Shown here: piece after piece, positions 56,098 through 56,568 of the stretch
Numbering within the stretch: position 1 is the first letter of the stretch
Layout: each line of letters opens with the position of its first letter
Source: Stereum hirsutum FP-91666 SS1
Lineage: Eukaryota > Basidiomycota > Agaricomycetes > Russulales > Stereaceae
NCBI RefSeq assembly: GCF_000264905.1
Contig: NW_006763153.1
Location: 71,387-127,954, forward strand
Reading direction: 5' to 3'
Length of the DNA stretch: 56,568 nt
Notes under the pieces: generated by a model
Databases searched by the model: none
Told to the model about the DNA's origin: nothing
Seen by the model: only the letters and a program-made list of their open reading frames with translations
Made by a program: the position numbers and the translations under genes

Positions 56098-56123
56098 CAA
56101 TCCGGAAGCTGCTTCGCGGATTG
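56098..56123. other. Hairpin family member 5
   Basis: Same sequence as member 1, arms CAATCCG and CGGATTG; first tandem unit. Confidence 0.8.
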
Positions 56124-56391
56124 GACTTTCGGGGTGGGCCACTGGCTAGAACCGAATCCTATTGAGTACAAGGAGTTCGATGATGGGGATGGTCAGTAAG
56201 ACGACAAAAATGGCGTCGGCCACGGAGACGAACCTTCAAAATGGTGAACGTACCACGGGCGGAGAGAGCAGGGTCGTCGAGGAGAGAGCTGGCCAGGAAG
56301 AGGACGGCTCCGGAATGACGCCGAGAACAGAATGATGGATGTCGTCCGGGGATGGTGAGATCATCGAGCGAGGCCCGGGGCCCCCAGTCGA

Positions 56392-56417
56392 CAATCCGGA
56401 AGCTGCTTCGCGGATTG
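56392..56417. other. Hairpin family member 6
   Basis: Same as member 5, in the second tandem unit, 294 bp away. Confidence 0.8.
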
Positions 56418-56568
56418 GACTTTCGGGGTGGAGCACTGGCTAGAACCGAATCCTATTGAGTACAAGGAGTTCGATGATGGGGATGGTCAGTAAGACGACA
56501 AAAATGGCGTCGGCCAACGGAGACGAACCTTCAAAATGACTGAACGTACCACGGGCGGAGAGAGCAGG

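Larger units (their letters stand above)
56092..56568. repeat. 294-bp tandem repeat, running off the window
   Basis: AGTCGACAATCCGGAAGCTG begins at 56092 and again at 56386; the second copy is cut by the window end. A further copy is at 31970-32270. On the minus strand each unit looks like an exon (SNPRSSFRIVDWGPRASLDD, SFCSRRHSGAVLFLASSLLD, DPALSAR) bounded by a CTAG acceptor and a GTACGT donor, so the array may be repeated exon-intron units of a gene continuing to the right. No family recognised. Confidence 0.85.

Overview
The window looks like one stretch of an Agaricomycete (mushroom-forming basidiomycete) nuclear genome. Genes have many short introns (about 50-60 nt, GT..AG, CTRAY-like branch sites). 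The families recognisable by eye are fungal: beta-type fatty acid synthase, TRL1-type tRNA ligase, an ABCC transporter, MYND and F-box proteins, a DUF6589-like protein, a RecQ-type helicase and a Plavaka/Tnp2-like transposase. No rRNA, convincing tRNA or CRISPR was seen. All identifications come from reading the sequence; no database search was possible.

Region 1 (1-24 kb) is mostly a graveyard of gene fragments. On the minus strand lie an importin-beta-3 5' portion (1-1289), a Rax2/kelch-like piece (~8.6-9.0 kb), an ABCC transporter lacking its second half (~9.2-12.86 kb) fused directly to a piece of fatty acid synthase beta (~12.85-13.96 kb), a Ty1/copia reverse transcriptase piece (15.7-16.7 kb), and a tRNA-ligase N-terminal piece joined to an F-box-like C-terminal piece (22.5-23.5 kb). 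On the plus strand lie an MFS transporter piece and a decayed DUF6589-like gene. The fragments keep exons and introns but carry stops, frameshifts and lost catalytic residues. Between them sit genes that look intact: a membrane protein ending in a 21-bp minisatellite coiled coil (1591-3015), a Hua1-like proline-rich zinc protein (4805-7847) and a MYND protein (17793-18647).

Region 2 (24-32.5 kb) holds a ~712-bp inverted-repeat element with a probable target duplication, a RecQ-like helicase gene (26116-28117), a cluster of perfect GC hairpins, a 20-N scaffold gap flanked by near-identical ~590-bp copies (probably unmerged contig ends), an F-box gene, and one copy of a repeat family that recurs in tandem at the right edge.

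Region 3 (33-43 kb) is the most coherent block: a 20-exon coiled-coil/acidic protein gene (33080-37361, minus), a small 4-exon gene (38090-38989, plus) and an intronless 1215-codon gene (39402-43049, minus). All three are of unknown function. Every intron I could place in the first two is phase 0. Pairs of an unusual hairpin lie on both sides of the block (32.0/32.4 kb and 43.18/43.27 kb) and again at 56.1/56.4 kb. The outer arms differ between loci but remain self-complementary.

Region 4 (43.7-56.6 kb) has a WD40 protein with a possible C-terminal membrane segment, two unknown small genes (47.9-49.7 kb), a structurally intact four-exon Plavaka/Tnp2-like transposase gene (50550-54831, 1360 codons), and a 294-bp tandem repeat running off the window.

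The best candidates for something undescribed are the hairpin family, the three-gene block it brackets, and the chimeric fragment graveyard, which suggests repeated gene-fragment capture or illegitimate recombination.
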